This document shows positions 19,083 through 30,190 of a stretch of 64,000 bases of DNA, in pieces. Positions within the stretch are counted from its first letter, which is position 1. Each line of letters starts with the position of its first letter. This stretch comes from Aphanomyces cochlioides (taxonomy: Eukaryota > Oomycota > Saprolegniomycetes > Saprolegniales > Verrucalvaceae). The position numbers and the translations under genes were made by a program. The stretch covers positions 868,001 to 932,000 of the forward strand of contig JAHQRK010000019.1 in the NCBI GenBank assembly GCA_019828595.1, read 5' to 3'. The notes under the pieces are model-generated. The model was not told the origin of the DNA, ran no database searches, and was given only the letters and a program-made list of their open reading frames with translations.

Positions 19083-20494
19083 GAACCCCCTCGTGCAAAA
19101 CGCCATATATTAGTTAGGGTAATTTGATGGTTACAGTTATAAATCCTTAAGTAATAATGGTAAACAGATTGGTCTTTGCAATTTGGAGAGTAATCGAGTC
19201 AATTGTGTGGATTACGATGACAGATGAATTCTCGAAGGGTTTTCAATCAACCTTCCGTGCTGCAGAGTATATATTTTGGAAGCATCGTGATCTCGACCAC
19301 GGCTGACGCCATTGAGAACGTGGACAGATGGCCCATCGATTCTTTTCGCTCTCTCGAGCGTGAGACTTGAACATGTCGCCTTCAATGATCATGCATTGTT
19401 TTTGTTGATGAGGGATGCGCTCGGGACTTGCCGCCCACCCAGCTCACTCCTGTTGGCTTTCCGAAAGACTTGGAAAGGCGGCCTGACTCCAACAGAAACT
19501 GCAATCTTGGAAACATCGCACCATCTCACGAATATTGCGTAAATAAGATTGACTCGGTATAATTTTCATGGTATTGGTTGAAATTTAAGCTCCTCAAGCT
19601 TTGACTAGGCTATTTTGAGCTGTCGGATGACCAGGTTTGCCGACCACACCAATCATATCTCACCTTGAAAAGTACACTTGGACTGCGATGCGCGAGCCAG
19701 CATGACGCCAACCCACCGCCTTGGCATTGCATTGGCAGCATGACTGCCAACAAATATTGGTGTTCAGTTTTAATTTGGGTGGTGACGTACCCATGCGGCA
19801 TGTCCGGCTTCGGTTGGTGAGTACAGAACCAAAAAAAGGTATATTTTGTACGGTGATATTTCCATATGTAAATATCCAGTACAAAAGTTCAAGTTGGGCT
19901 CTTACATGAAGGAGTGAATGGAAAGCCATGAAAGCTCTGGATTGATAATTAACTGCAAACAAACTTCGGTTGGCATTTTCCTCGTTGATCCGCTCTCATT
20001 GTGCCAACGTGAATCGACTAAAGGAAGAGCTTACTAGTACTTGGATACAAGAGCACTCAAATACACCAGTTCGAGACATGTGACCAGCTCTCGACCAATC
20101 AAACTCAAGTATGTGACCACCTGGATTCCTTGATGCGTGTCAAGTCATGTCAAGAATTCCTCAACGGATTCTTAGATCACTGGCGGCAGGGGCCCTAACT
20201 TGCAAAACTGCTAGAGCTTGCTGGGATGTCATTCTGGCTTGGATGTGAGGGCGCGAGCTGCATTGGGTGCTGGGGCCTTGTTCACCTGACTCGAGTCATA
20301 GCCTGTCTCGGTATCATGGTTTGCAATATGTATACAACGTAAAATATTTCATGGCAAGTCAAGTCTCACTGTACCAAACGCTTGCAGGAGATGGCCATGT
20401 CCACTCACTCCTTATGAGCTCCTCTTTGATGACCAAAATTTTAGCCGTCGACAACTGGCACCACGTCACCGTTATGAGCTCCTTTCGCTTCGAG

Positions 20495-20539
20495 AACGAA
20501 CTTTGTGCCCTTGCTACAACGAACTTTGTGCCCTTTGCT
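20495..20539 (+). repeat. Two tandem 23-bp units
   Basis: AACGAACTTTGTGCCCTT plus GCTAC is followed directly by a second, nearly identical unit. Confidence 0.75.
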
Positions 20540-20650
20540 GTACCAATCGTTCATGTACCGGTACTGGACAGAGCACAACTTTTAGGTACCGCAAAAATTT
20601 GGGTGGCCAAAGTGGTAATGGCGAAAGTGCTTGTTGTTGGCATTGGTTGG

Positions 20651-20674
20651 TACTCCGGAGAGCTCTCCGGAGTA
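20651..20674. repeat. Perfect 24-bp palindrome
   Basis: The half TACTCCGGAGAG is followed at once by its exact reverse complement, with no spacer. Perfect palindromes of this length are rare by chance and may be a dimeric protein binding site or a repair scar. Confidence 0.85.
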
Positions 20675-21190
20675 AGATGCTCATGGCGTGGGGCGAAGCG
20701 ACTTGGGTGTGCTTCTATTGCGATTTCGATTGGATGTCGAGCACACGCCACCTTCACTGTCTCCTGTCACATGCATGTCCACTTAGCTTTGAGTGGCTAC
20801 ACAGGATGAATAGTCTTCGGCTGTTCGACCCTAAATCTGTGGCGTCATATTCGAGGCCAATCGGTAGCAGGACGCGCCTACGTACAGCCATTTCATTCGT
20901 GAGTTGGAACTCTGGCGTGGCAGTGGCAGAACCCACCTGGTTATATACACTTGGAGGGTATTCACCAGCTAGGGAGGCTCATGGAGTATGCCAAGATTCA
21001 TCCTGAATCTTCGAGCGAGATAAACCTTGAAGATTGTACAAACCCTGCGATGTGGATGTGACACAGCCGCCGCCAATATTTAGGCTTGTGCCGCATGGAA
21101 GGTGCGCGATGTAACAATTCTCGTGGTTGTTTGCCTGCAAATTCCTGCGACGCGGTGGTTGCGACACGACCTTGTGACTTTCCGACTTGA

Positions 21191-21270
21191 ATTTATTTAG
21201 GGTATTTTGTAAAAACCCTAAATAAGTCATACTATTTCATTCAACATGATACAAATACCCTAAATAAATC
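21191..21270. promoter_or_regulatory. TTATTTAGGGT hairpin and shared element before PH-like gene 4
   Basis: TTATTTAGGGT and ACCCTAAATAA form perfect 11-bp arms (21193-21225). A further copy at 21253-21270 reads AAATACCCTAAATAAATC in gene orientation, about 101-118 bp before the ATG. This is the same element, orientation and rough distance as at genes 2 and 3. Confidence 0.5.
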
Positions 21271-21347
21271 TTGGTGATCAATATGTTCCGACGTCCATCC
21301 AGTTATCGATTGGCCATACCGATCAGACTGCGAGTGGACTGCCACAT

Positions 21348-21365
21348 CTCATTTTTTCATTTGCC
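21348..21365 (+). promoter_or_regulatory. INR+FPR core promoter of PH-like gene 4
   Basis: CTCATTTTTTCATTTGCC ends 5 bp before the ATG. CTCATTTT is a perfect YTCANTYY and CATTTGCC is close to CAWTTTNYY. Confidence 0.7.
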
Positions 21366-21370
21366 TCATC

Positions 21371-21772
21371 ATGCTCACTGCGGGTCCCATCAAAATCAAA
21401 TCGGTCGTGGCTGTCCAAGAAGACGGTCGTCTCTTTGGCAAAACGTTCCGCGACCGAGTGTGGAGCCTCGAGAAAGACCAACTCACGATGACGATCAACA
21501 AAGCCAACAAGACTGTCACAATCAAACAAGGCTGTGTGTGGCACAACGTTAAGTATGGATTCCAAGTACTCACTCAAGACGGCGAGTGGATCCACGCAAC
21601 GGTGCACAACAAAGCCCAATGGGCCACGTGGCTCCAAGCGGTGCAAAACCTTGCCCCTGCGCAGCCCCACTCGCCAACCAAAGTACACTTCAGCGACGAT
21701 GTCCATGTCCGCTTCATCCCCTCGGACGATGAATCTGACATGACACCAATGTCATCGGACGATGAAGACTAA
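21371..21772 (+). CDS. PH-like small protein 4 with KVHF tail
   Basis: A 133-residue family member. The PH-like core has VAVQEDGRLFGKTFRDRVWS, KQGCVWHNVKYGFQVLT and the closing helix KAQWATWLQAVQNL. The tail is SPTKVHFSDDVHVRFIP, again KVxF with the following V-x-V, and ends in DDESDMTPMSSDDED. The strong core promoter immediately upstream supports the ATG. With proteins 2 and 3 it forms the acidic-tailed subgroup. Lipid binding, phosphatase docking, or both are possible; the sequence alone does not prove either. Confidence 0.8.
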   Translation: MLTAGPIKIKSVVAVQEDGRLFGKTFRDRVWSLEKDQLTMTINKANKTVTIKQGCVWHNVKYGFQVLTQDGEWIHATVHNKAQWATWLQAVQNLAPAQPHSPTKVHFSDDVHVRFIPSDDESDMTPMSSDDED

Positions 21773-23207
21773 ACAAATGCGAGGGATCTAGTCCACATCG
21801 ATTCTCCCTTCCAGTCTTTCCAAGACAATCACCCCCGAGAGCCTTCAACAAGGCGATCATTTACACCTCACACCGACATACCAAGACTCTTTGGGAGCAT
21901 GGTCCAAGCCGTGCATCACATTGCACACGGCCGGCACACCCACATTAACAAAATAATTTCAAACATTATACGCATATCATTTGAGTTTGTGCTTTGCTCT
22001 CAATAGACTATACGAGGATAGAGGAAAAGCATTGCGTTTTCCAACTTCAAGACGAGGTGCAAGCCTTTTGATGCAGGGGAAAATGCAAGTTGAAGTCACC
22101 CCCACGTTCTGGATTAAAAATATCATTAGAACAAGGCATGACTCGCATAATGAGGTACTAAGAGGCTACCAAGTACCGATACCACCGTTTCCTGAGTTCG
22201 GTATGTGCATCAGAGGGTCACTGAGTAGGCTCAGACCTCTTCTTTCATCTTGAAGCTAGGCATGTTTTGCATGAGCATTTGCGTTTATTTCATCGCGCGT
22301 CATCGCCGACAATTCGAGCCGCATCGCAATTTTGCAGATGTGACACGTAAGTTGCGTCATGCACTTTTATGAAGCAAATCACTGACACAGCATTTCCAAG
22401 ACTACAATCCGTCCCCCAAGTACAGAGTGCAGCGTATACCTGACCCCAGTGTGCATAGCACTCTTGGCTAGACCTAAAGGGTGTGAGCTAACTTCAAACT
22501 TGACATACTTACAGTGGGGGGCGCGGTAATTCTTACCTCCAAGAGCATAAATATGCAAGCACTGCCATATCACTTCCATGTGACATCTCAACTAATTGCT
22601 CAAAATATACCTGGTTCAAATAAACTTCAGCTTTCTTTTGAATATTTTGAGCGATCTATTGTCGGACTCGAGGGTTTCATCTGCTTTCCCAGTTTCTCGT
22701 CTGAGCTCCGCACAGATATCAAGAGCTTTTCCACATCTATTCAGAGGAAACGAGCTGATTTCGCAGCGTTGAAAGTTCATCTTGGCTGATTTATGCTGCG
22801 GCGAGACCAGGTTCTGTATGCAGTTCTCTTCTGACCTGCCATCTGGCCAGAGTGTGCTATTGGATATTCAGTGATAGATTTTTGTAAATTTATGGCCAAT
22901 GCGCTATTTTGTCACTTCAACCTTCATGTTGAGTGTAGTTTTTCTAGACTAGGCGGCAGATGCCAAGAAAAGCTTCGACTCGACGACGAGCACCGAGTGG
23001 ACGAACGGAAGACACGCGCGCTTGGCTTTGTGAAAGCATTCGATCAGAAGAGTTGCGTTGGGTGCAGAGGCCGTCCAGTGGATTCTCAATTTTAAATTGT
23101 TCGAAACACAAGTCGCAAAGTATCACATACTTAAAGTTCGATTGAGCGTTGTTCTCTCTTCCAAATGCATCTTTTCGGCATTTTCAAAATCAACTCGTCC
23201 TGTGAAC
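21773..23207. other. Intergenic between PH-like genes 4 and 5
   Basis: No supported gene. A 61-codon plus-strand frame near 22960 (MPRKASTRRRAPSGRTED...) is rich in Arg and Ser but has no recognised domain. GCATTTTCAAAATC at about 23178-23191 is a weak INR/FPR-like match before gene 5. Confidence 0.4.
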
Positions 23208-23618
23208 ATGTTGACCGCCCGCGTCGTGACTGAGCAATCGCATTGGCTCTTCGGCCGCTTCTTCACATGCCAAAGCTGGAGCTTGCAAGGGTCAGTCCTG
23301 ACAATCCAAACAGAAGCCCAAGAGGTTTTCAAGTACAGAGTCTCACGTGGTCGAGCGTGGCCTGCCATTCAATTTGGTATTCAAGTGCAAACCGAAGATG
23401 GCCGATGCTTGAATGCATCCTTGGGCTCGAAAGTCAAGTGGGCAACATGGCTCGATGCCTTTCAAAACTTGACTCCACTGCCAAAATCGCATTCACCGAT
23501 CAAAGTCAAGTTCAGCGATGACATTGGCATTCATGAGATTCCAATGCTGACTGACGAAGAGAAGGCGCTGTTATTTTTCCCAGAGCCCGAGCTGGCTCGC
23601 CCAACTATGTGTGCATGA
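23208..23618 (+). CDS. PH-like small protein 5 with KVKF tail
   Basis: A 136-residue member and the most diverged. The core reads WLFGRFFTCQSWSLQGSVLT, SRGRAWPAIQFGIQVQT and the helix KVKWATWLDAFQNL. The tail is SPIKVKFSDDIGIHEIP, with KVxF and I-x-I, followed by MLTDEEKALLFFPEPELA. This ending is like that of protein 1 (IP-x-L-x-x-[DE]E...), and unlike the acidic tails of proteins 2-4. The open frame extends upstream to 23058, but the Met at 23208 aligns with the family start. Same predicted role as its relatives. Confidence 0.75.
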   Translation: MLTARVVTEQSHWLFGRFFTCQSWSLQGSVLTIQTEAQEVFKYRVSRGRAWPAIQFGIQVQTEDGRCLNASLGSKVKWATWLDAFQNLTPLPKSHSPIKVKFSDDIGIHEIPMLTDEEKALLFFPEPELARPTMCA

Positions 23619-24447
23619 TGTAAAGTGTCTAATATTTAACAAGTCCCATTTAACATTGCATGTTTTTCTCGGCGTCGGGGATGGCATTGACATGGATGTG
23701 AAATTCATGACGAGCTGATGGACTTGTGCATTTCCCTTGCGCCATCTCTGGTAGCCATCTTGTTTTGCGACAGACGACATGGATGTGAAAAAGTTCTGGC
23801 AGATTAAAAAGTACAACTTCCCAGAGAACTTCAACTTGCACTTGACGTGATTTCTGGTCTCAAGGCCAGACTTCCGGGCTTCTCGAGGAGTTTCCAGGAT
23901 CGAGCCCTATTGTTCTGCAGTCGTACCTGTGGCATGTTTTTACGAGGACATGATCGCTCGAATTGCAAATTTGACACATATCATTTGGAACTTTACATGT
24001 CTGTGACACGATTTGCATTTCTTCACCATCATTTGATCAACTGCCAAACAAGATGATAATTTGTCATGAAAATGAAAAGGCATGGTCTGACTGATCCATC
24101 AATCCATCGCGAAAACTCCAGCAGTATATCCAAAACTGTGATGACACGAGGATTGACGTGTCGAGAAGAGTAATAAGCCCCCGGGATGTCCAAGGTTTAG
24201 TTGTAGTTTGCAGTCATCGATGGTTCAAGCTGTATTATATAGCAGACATGATGTTTGGCTATCTTGTCAAAGTGGCCTTTGTCGATCTCTGCTAGACGTT
24301 GTAAATGGTAAAGCAGGCGTTTGTGTACAGTACACTGAAATCACTTTGACTGATACGCTCGCTGTCCATGGGGATGGAGAAATGAGAGTCAACTCATAAT
24401 TTGGACGCATGGGGGGCTCTTCTGTGACTCCTGACGCCCTTGTGCGA
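23619..24447. other. Intergenic before the 3' end of APC1
   Basis: Short frames only. An ATGGATGTGAAA-type sequence occurs in both orientations near 23690 and 23780. Nothing else was recognised. Confidence 0.4.
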
Positions 24448-27400
24448 TCACTCCAAGTGCATAAGGTCTGGAGCTCCAATAAATCGCAGGTACGCACAAT
24501 ATTCGAGACTATCCGTGGATGGGTTGTTCAATTGCGCAAAATGATAAAGCAGGGAATTGCTGTAACCGAGTATAAAGTCTTCGTTGACCAGCTGAGCCAC
24601 CCCCAATTCGCCCACGTGCTCTTCGTATTGAAATACATGAGCCTCCAGTTCCATGTGCAGGTACATGAGTTGGAGATTGGACACCATGAATGTGTTGGAG
24701 AAGTTTCTGGATAAAATAGCTTCCTCGGCATGTTTCGAGTTTAAATAAACTTGCAGAAAGTTTGGTTTGTGCTGAACCAGGCACTCTTGCCACACACGCT
24801 TACAAAAAGCACTCCAACGCTTTTGAGTCTTGCCTTTCACAAACCAGTTGTAAAATTGTTGTAGCATCGTGAGTTGTGGGCTTTCCAGGTCGCCTTGCTT
24901 TCGTTTCACATAAATAATTCGCGAGGACTTGAGCCTATCGATACGTGCGCGATTCGACAAAGTTGCTTCATCTTTTAGATCAATCGTAATTGGAAAATGG
25001 CGACTTGACTCGACGGTCAGCTTATGGAATGCTGGCAGTAAACAAGGTGTGTGCAGTTTCTGCAGGCCGTTATCAGTCCATGCAATCAAATTTGTGGGGC
25101 TAAGATCACCAGTATCTACGTCAATTGTTTCGATAGAGCAAGTCGAGTCAATGGCAAGAACGTATAAATGCCGAAGGGCCTGAAGATGGTACTTTTGGTC
25201 TGAAGTTGTGCTCGGATACATGGGATACAACGCGATCACGAGAGCGGCGACGGCAAATGGGGTCGTTTTGAGAGTGCAACGCCCTCCACCCAAAAACAAA
25301 AGACCGAGGGCACTGCTGACGGCCATGTGATTTCCATATGTGACTTCAGCTGTGGCATCTTGCTTTTGGCGAATCAGGATCGCTCGAATCGTTTGAAAAG
25401 TTTCAAGATCACCAGTTCCCGCCATTACCAAGGCGACAGATTGAGCAAGAACACCAAGGCACCGCTCCCAGGTTCCACGATTTAATTCTGTTGGCTTTGG
25501 CTTTGACCGATAATCCGAGAGAAAATGATGTAAAATGTCCTTGGCCTGGGAATTTTGAGTACCTAGCATGTGGTCAATCGAATATTTATAATTTGAGGAG
25601 CTTTTACCAGCATATTTGAGCCCAATACTAAAGCAAGCACCGGCTAAAATATTGATTCGGGCTTCATGAATTGTCGAAGGATCTACAGCTGGATTGTTCA
25701 AGCAAGCAGGCATTTGTGTCTGTAGAACCCATTCTTGGGATGGTACGACAGAATCCCATCCGACAAGGTTTGTAGCGACGACTCGTACAAACAATAAATC
25801 TGGCCGAATAGACTCCATCTGAACCATGGCGGACGGAATTTTGAGTTGCTGAATGATTCGCTCGTTATTGCTCTGTAAATACATAAATGCCAAGGTCAAT
25901 GCGGCCCCTGCTGCAGTAACGTTGACGTTAATGTATTCCACAGCTGGTGATCTCTTTTTCGTGCGAAGGACACAGTTCATGGGATCTTGTCTGACTTTGT
26001 GCGTTCCTCCTGCTACATATTTGACCAGTTTTTGCTCCAACTGTAAATCTGCCAGGCCCATATCATTTTTTCTCCCCAACACAATTAAACCTACAGCAAT
26101 CCCAGCAGCAAGTGCGTATCTACAAGATTGTATGAGTTCTAGATAAATGTTCACTAACCCTTCTTTCTGGTTTAAATCCACTGTCGATTGAGCAGATGTC
26201 GGGGACATCACTATTGGCGATGCCGTCATCTCAGCAAGCAAAATTTCTGTCATGTTACGATTGCCAGAGCCGTGATAAAGTAATCCTAAATTAGAAGAAA
26301 TAATGAATAATGATGACTCCATAGGATTGCATCATGCATACCTAAACCAATAACCGCAGCAGTTTGAGCAGATGGAGTGATGTTAACATGAGAGAAAGCT
26401 GGGGGGAGCAACGACGGAATATGAAGCGAAAGAATTCTTGACACCGTCCGCTCCAATGTCTGGTCTTTGTTGCAAACAGTTGACGCAGCCAGACCCAATA
26501 ATATTCCGACAGATGTCAACTCATTGTCCATCGACAAGTACTGGTAAATGGAGCTTTGGGATAAAGAATGTAGATGACCCAATAGGCCAAGGCCCATCAT
26601 GAACCCAGCATGTGCTGCTATTTGATCGTCGTTATCATCGTGTTGAGGTTTGTGTGATAAAATCCAGTGAGCTGTGATTTGTTTTGTATCCGATGTGGGT
26701 AGTCTTAGAGCTGTTGCGACGCCATTATGAAACTGGGGCCACAGGGTTAATTCTTTATAACCGCTAGTATCAAGGTATGTCTACGATAAGGTTTGGCTGA
26801 GGTTTACTAAGGTCCATCCATACCTTTGCATTCGTTTCGGCAATTCTTGCAGCCAGTGGAATTGGTGGAATCAAGAGAGGTGATGTCAGTAGGCTTGATG
26901 AGTGGGGTGCCATGCTACCCAATGTTACCATACCTCTTGCGACAGGCATTGACATTGATCGTCTGCACAGTAACAACAACCGAGTTTGCTGGAGGTTGGC
27001 CACATCGACCTCAGTGAGTGATGGATCTCTAGGGGTTTTCAGGTACATAACCTTGTTGGATCTTAAAAATCGACCAACTTCTTTTAAACGGTGATCTTTC
27101 GGGAAAATTGGAGCGTTCCACTGAATAACGTCGTCAAATCCGTCATCAAGAGGGTCTTGGGCACGGTAGATTTTTCGATCAGCGAGCTCGTGACCCTCTC
27201 CAACCCAGTCGAGACGTTGAATAACCTCGCAAGCCTTTGATTCCCACTCGTCACTGGGCTCATGTTTACATAATGTCAGGGCATATCTCAACGGCAAAGC
27301 AACGCCATCGGGAATATCTTCAATGAGAATCTCAAAGTTTGGGATTGTGATCAAACGACGGACGACTTGTTGAGCCCGCAAATGCAGTTTGGTCAAATTG

Positions 27401-29222
27401 GTGGAAGGATACAGAATATTGTAGAGCTCAACAACATGATAAGTTCGAGGAAAGAGAAAAGAAGTTGAAAATGATGACGAGGTGCGTGTCTCGGCTTGGA
27501 GACGATTGTACTGGTAAATTGCCATCCGTTGTTGAATCCATGCAAAGAAATCGAGTGGGGGGCTCGAGACTAGATTTTGTGACATGCATCCACGAGCTGG
27601 TTCTTGAGTTTGAAATAATTCAATCCGTTCAGGTCCCAAGTCAGATACATAATGTTGGAAATATGCTTTCAGACCCAAGTGTCGAGCCAATTTGCCCAGC
27701 ATCAAACCAAGCGGACGAAGCCACCGAAAAGAGGTCTTTGACAGCTTTAAATCTTCGTAAAACAAATGCAACGTGGAGAAAATAAGCTCCATGTGGCGGT
27801 GAATTTGCTGAAGTAACTGAGGATCACATTCCACTTCATTTGGCACTTTGGATTGAGGGAGAGTTGGTCTGCCATATACTTTAGGCTGGGAATGCTGTTG
27901 TTTTTGGTACAATTCTGAAACAATTAACTCGTCGTATGCTGAGGCATATGTGGGCTGTCGAGATTCTGCGACCCCCACAGCTCCGATGAGACTTGTTATA
28001 AAACCATTCAATCCAGCTGGAATGATTGCAACTCGCCAAGCCAAGGTAACTTCAGTGGGCAATACATGATCCAATATATCGAAAGTGCGGCGAAGAAGGG
28101 GTGACTTGATGTCGAGAGAAACTACAATGCGCTGGACCTCTAAATTTGAAAAATGGACTTCAGCAGTCTCAGGAAGAGTGGTGCTTTGCAACCTTTGAAT
28201 GAGGCGGGATGAGGAAATTGCTGACGGAACGATCAATCCACAGATAATGTGCGTGCCTCGACGCAAAATCCATTGGTGCTGAAGCGTAATAACCAATAAA
28301 TCAAACACTGGATTGGACGATGTTGAGTCGATACGCTTTATTGGACAACTCAATCGGCATGGGATATGGTGAAGAGGAGACGAACGGTCGACAAGCACAC
28401 TGGAGTCTGGAGTTTCCACAAGGGATTGCATATGAAGAGTGAATCTTGTCGGGTCCATAATGCACAGCATTGGGGAATTACTTAAATCATGCGTGACAAA
28501 GAGGGAGCATGCTCGTGAAAATGGACCACTCGGGCTTTCCCAGACCTACAGGCATTGTGTGTCACTCCGATGAATCAATGTATTCACACCTGATGTAGAA
28601 CAAATTCGGGAACGATTGAGGATGATTGGGGACTTTCGGGATGTGTAGCTATAGCTTTTAAACTGAAATTATTGCGGTCTGGATGGAAAAAGGCAACGAA
28701 AGACGGCTCTGTACTGACAAGCATGATTTCTTCGTGAGGATCCGATACGAATGCACACTCTTCCAAGCGCTGATGTGGGTCAATTTGTACAACGATAGGT
28801 TTGATTTCTTCAAAGGGATTCGAAAGACTGAACAAGACTGGCATTTTCATGGAGGTAAGAGTCTTGGATCGTTCAATCAAGAGTCCTTTCTTCATTGCAA
28901 AAATTGATGATGCTTGGAACGGCAATGGTACATCAACTGTAGAACCAGTGGGAGTGATTATACTCATCCGATCAGGCCGTGCAAGAATGCAAACGCTGTG
29001 GCCAGGATGATCGACAAATTGAACAAGGGCAACATCAATGACCGGCTGAGAAAACGTGAATGTCCGATCGATTGCATATCCATTCGAGAGACTCCACTCG
29101 ACCACATTACGACGAACTCGAAGACGTCCACGATCTAATCCATCGCCACTGGAAGGTACAAAGATTTCCTTGGACACTCCATCTAGCGCGCGCACTTTCC
29201 CACTGTGGTCCACATGCAACAT
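24448..29222 (-). CDS. APC1: Anaphase-promoting complex subunit 1
   Basis: The large scaffold subunit of the APC/C ubiquitin ligase acts in the nucleus to drive exit from mitosis. Four exons fit: 29222-28590, 28545-26808, 26752-26342 and 26285-24448, with introns of 44, 55 and 56 nt; the total is 4620 nt (1539 residues plus stop) and every junction keeps frame. Exon 1 encodes the N-terminal beta-propeller start. Exons 3-4 carry the PC (proteasome/cyclosome) repeat toroid, visible as WPQFHNGVATALRL, AAVIGLGLLYHGSGNRNMTE, GACFSIGLKYAGKSS and SSALGLLFLGGGRCTLKTTP. The C-terminal helical part follows. The exon 2/3 junction is the least certain. A decayed copy of part of exon 1 occurs at 42779-43120 and 49621-49962. 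Confidence 0.9.
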
Positions 29223-30190
29223 TTAAAAATTGCAAATCCAATAAAATATCATAAAATAAATTATTTCAGTTTTGATGTCACGAATAAATTATTTATTGTT
29301 TGATCTTTTTGACCACGTTGCATTCCTCAGGTCTTGTCGGCGGCTCCTTCTCTCAGTTTGACGTGATTCTGTCATAGCCGACGCTAGGGAGCGCCACCAG
29401 CTAAGCAAAAGTTAAAGCGTCTTATTATATTGAGGTGGACATGGTAAGTCGGCTTCGAATGACTATGCCCTGACGCTGACGCGAAGCAAGTATATGGGGA
29501 TCCTTTCCTTGCTCCCTTGCAGCCTGCCTCTCTCGTGGACTCGGTTTCTATCCACTGAATGATTGTTCATCATCCTAGCAAGTGCTTAAAGCCCAAGGAA
29601 GAGCTTGACGGCGAGGTTCCATGTCGTCCTCTCAGCGTGTTGGCCTCAACGTGTAACTTCACCACTGAAAGCCCCAGCAAATGCAGTGAGCAGACCTACC
29701 TTTGATATCCATGACGTCCTGAAGTTATCGCACGATCAATCCTCAGCAAAAGTTGATCTTCCCTATGAACAATGAGCCTGCTGGCCTTTGATTCACCTAC
29801 ATTTCTCCCCCAGAAGTTGCGACGGCTCAGGAACAATCCCGCTGGGTACTCTCAGACTGCCAATGCATCGCCAGGAAGAGGGACTGATGTACTCCAGAGC
29901 GTGGCGACGGCCAATGACGCAACAGATTTGAATTGGATTGGCTCCTGGTTGCGTGCTACGTGCTGGCTATCTCTGGAAATGGAGAGCAATCTCCTCCGAG
30001 CTAACGCAGGCTGTCTAAGGAGCGTTGCTTGGTGCGTCGCTCCGTACAAACAACGACAGAGAAGCGGTAGCACAAAGGACGGTTGGACTTCCTCGTCCGC
30101 TTCTACATGGTGAACTAATACGAAGTTTATTTTGACTGTAGTGTCAGCGGATCGACGGACGACTTTCTCATTTCGAGATTGGGATCCATC
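29223..30190. other. Intergenic; possible 5' exon of the MFS gene
   Basis: An open frame at 29772-30113 could be joined by a 32-nt GT..AG intron (about 30112-30143) to the MFS frame, which would add a long N-terminal extension. The frame has no recognisable content. Otherwise nothing is seen. Confidence 0.35.

Larger units (their letters stand above)
19083..21190. other. Intergenic stretch with short repeats and a palindrome
   Basis: No gene is supported; open frames at 20267-20809 and 20503-21006 overlap each other and show no domain. Structures seen are a 23-bp tandem repeat (AACGAACTTTGTGCCCTTGC..., 20495-20539), two copies of TTATGAGCTCCT, and a perfect palindrome at 20651-20674. Confidence 0.45.

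Noticed and set aside
20267..21006. Overlapping plus-strand frames of 167-180 codons
   Set aside because: They lie in different frames over the same DNA, contain short tandem repeats and the 24-bp palindrome, and show no recognisable protein.
21191..21225. TTTAGGG, the oomycete telomere unit, in a hairpin
   Set aside because: Only single units occur, in inverted pairs, within an ordinary gene region, so this is not telomeric DNA.
29772..30113. Open frame that could be a 5' exon of the MFS gene through a 32-nt intron
   Set aside because: The splice would be in phase, but the encoded sequence has no transporter-like or conserved character and the intron would be unusually short. Kept only as an alternative.
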